Source of the DNA: Aquila chrysaetos chrysaetos
Taxonomy: Eukaryota; Chordata; Aves; Accipitriformes; Accipitridae
Length of the DNA stretch: 64,000 nucleotides
Reading direction: 5' to 3'
NCBI RefSeq assembly: GCF_900496995.4
Contig: NC_044024.1
Span: 17,734,698 to 17,798,697 of the forward strand
The notes below the pieces were generated by a model. That model did not search any database. It had not been told where the DNA came from and saw only the letters and a list, made by a program, of their open reading frames with translations. Made by a program: the position numbers and the translations under genes. Positions 63,012 through 64,000 of this stretch are shown here, one piece after another. Position 1 is the first letter of the stretch; each line of letters opens with the position of its first letter.

Positions 63012-63600
63012 ATGAATTTAAGGCCATGGCTAACAGCTACTGTGGAGTATATAAAGAAAAGAGAAGATGTTTTATTCAGTGCTGGCACAGCTTATCAACA
63101 GCATGTGTCTGCACTAGCAAGGGGAGCCTGCTGTACTCCATCAAAGGCTGGGACAGTCTATAAAAACATTCAAGGAACTGGGAGAAGCAGCGGACTCTGT
63201 TCCAGCTAAGAGAGACAGCAGCTGTGTGCCAGGATGTCGTACTTCCTGCTATAACAAGTAACAATAGCGAGCATAAATTAAGGAGGTGGAATGGGAAGTG
63301 ATGGAGAAAGAGTAACTGAACAACTTGGAGACAGTAATTTACAAATTGTTTAACTGTTTGGCATACCCCTGTGCCAGCAGGGCTGGATCCAGCCTTGAGT
63401 ATCCCTTCCTGAAGATTGCTGTTGCTCTGCTGTAGCTTTGGATGACGAGAAGGTGACAAATCGTACTGGGAAGCTGAGCCTGTATAAAAATGGACACAGA
63501 AAAGATACCTCATGCAGGACACTGCTAGGTTCAAGAACGGTTGGTTGTTTCTGGATAGCCCTCTCTTCACTTGAGCCGTGGACTGAGACCAAAGATTCAT
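63012..63600 (-). other. Stretch with the longest open frame outside the CR1 (unproven)
   Basis: A 174-codon frame runs on the minus strand from 63,600 to 63,076. It has a leucine-rich hydrophobic stretch about two thirds along but no recognised domain, and other frames on both strands are also open here. A frame this long is roughly at the limit expected by chance in 64 kb. On the plus strand three TATA-like words (near 63,049, 63,159-63,166 and 63,482-63,489) fall in the same 450 bases. It could be part of a non-coding transcript or a decayed retroelement, or nothing. Confidence 0.12.
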
Positions 63601-64000
63601 TTCACATAGGTCAGCTGAGAGCCAGCAGATAGAGGTGACCTTCAGGTACTCTCAATTTGGTTTGTCCCTGTGAGCTGGAACTGAACAGCCTCGCATCGTG
63701 CTGCCAGTTCTCTGACTCACACAGCTCTCTGTTGGCCTTTTTTTGTTTTCAAGACCTTGTGCTTTGCTTCTGGAAAATCTCTGCAGTGGCATCTGGAAAA
63801 AAAAAAAAAAAAATCAGCTTCAAGCCTTATTTATGTTTTTAGATATTTGTATTCAGCAAAGTTCGGAAGGGGAGCAATTCTTCCCTAAAGTATCTGTACC
63901 TTCCAGCCAGCAATGAGGCCTCCAAGGAACAATTGAATCTTGAACAGTAGGCAGTGATGCTGAGAAAGAAACATGGCCACGGGATGTCACCACATAGATT
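63601..64000. other. Unique non-coding DNA to window end
   Basis: Contains a 17-A run at 63,797-63,813. Nothing else is recognised. Confidence 0.5.

Noticed and set aside
1..64000. CRISPR arrays, tRNA/rRNA genes, bacterial operons, telomeric repeats
   Set aside because: None seen on reading either strand: no regularly spaced repeats, no tRNA-like B-box/acceptor-stem arrangement noticed, no TTAGGG arrays.

Overview
This is non-coding bird DNA, most likely from a neoavian. The evidence is a 5'-truncated CR1 LINE at about 36.7-38.4 kb, two solo LTRs of an avian ERVL-type retrovirus family (7.6-8.2 kb and 19.4-20.0 kb), and a thin background of very old amniote SINE-like relics. There are no bacterial-style genes, no operons, and no RNA gene or CRISPR array that I can recognise. 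Open frames longer than 60 codons are scattered on both strands and are mostly AT-rich chance frames. Only the CR1 reverse transcriptase remnant is recognisable as protein-coding, and it is broken.

Layout. 0-7.4 kb is AT-rich unique sequence with a paired hairpin, a 108-bp tandem duplication and one possible exon (6,794-6,982). 7.4-8.2 kb holds an ancient SINE-like tail followed by the first solo LTR (+), flanked by a perfect 5-bp target duplication. 8.2-19.4 kb is mostly unique, with a 24-base C run inside an old interspersed repeat at 10.8 kb. 19.4-20.0 kb is the second solo LTR (-). 20-36.7 kb is unique sequence with several degraded CORE-SINE/MIR-like pieces. 36.7-38.4 kb is the CR1 copy (-). 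38.4-64 kb is unique AT-rich sequence with homopolymer tracts, a perfect 11-bp hairpin (49.35 kb), a full CRE palindrome (51.41 kb) and several blocks dense in homeodomain, POU, SOX and GATA-type motifs that look like conserved regulatory DNA.

Reading. The window is best explained as an intergenic gene desert or a very large intron. If it has a function, that is probably in cis-regulatory blocks (best candidates 47.15-47.47, 45.82-46.07, 56.16-56.43, 54.28-54.96, 28.66-28.96 and 16.98-17.26 kb) rather than in proteins. I found no convincing new biological system. The leads are the regulatory-like blocks, the perfect palindromes, the CRE that may derive from an old repeat, and the possible exon at 6.8 kb. 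Repeat family assignments rest on recalled sequence features, since no database search was possible.
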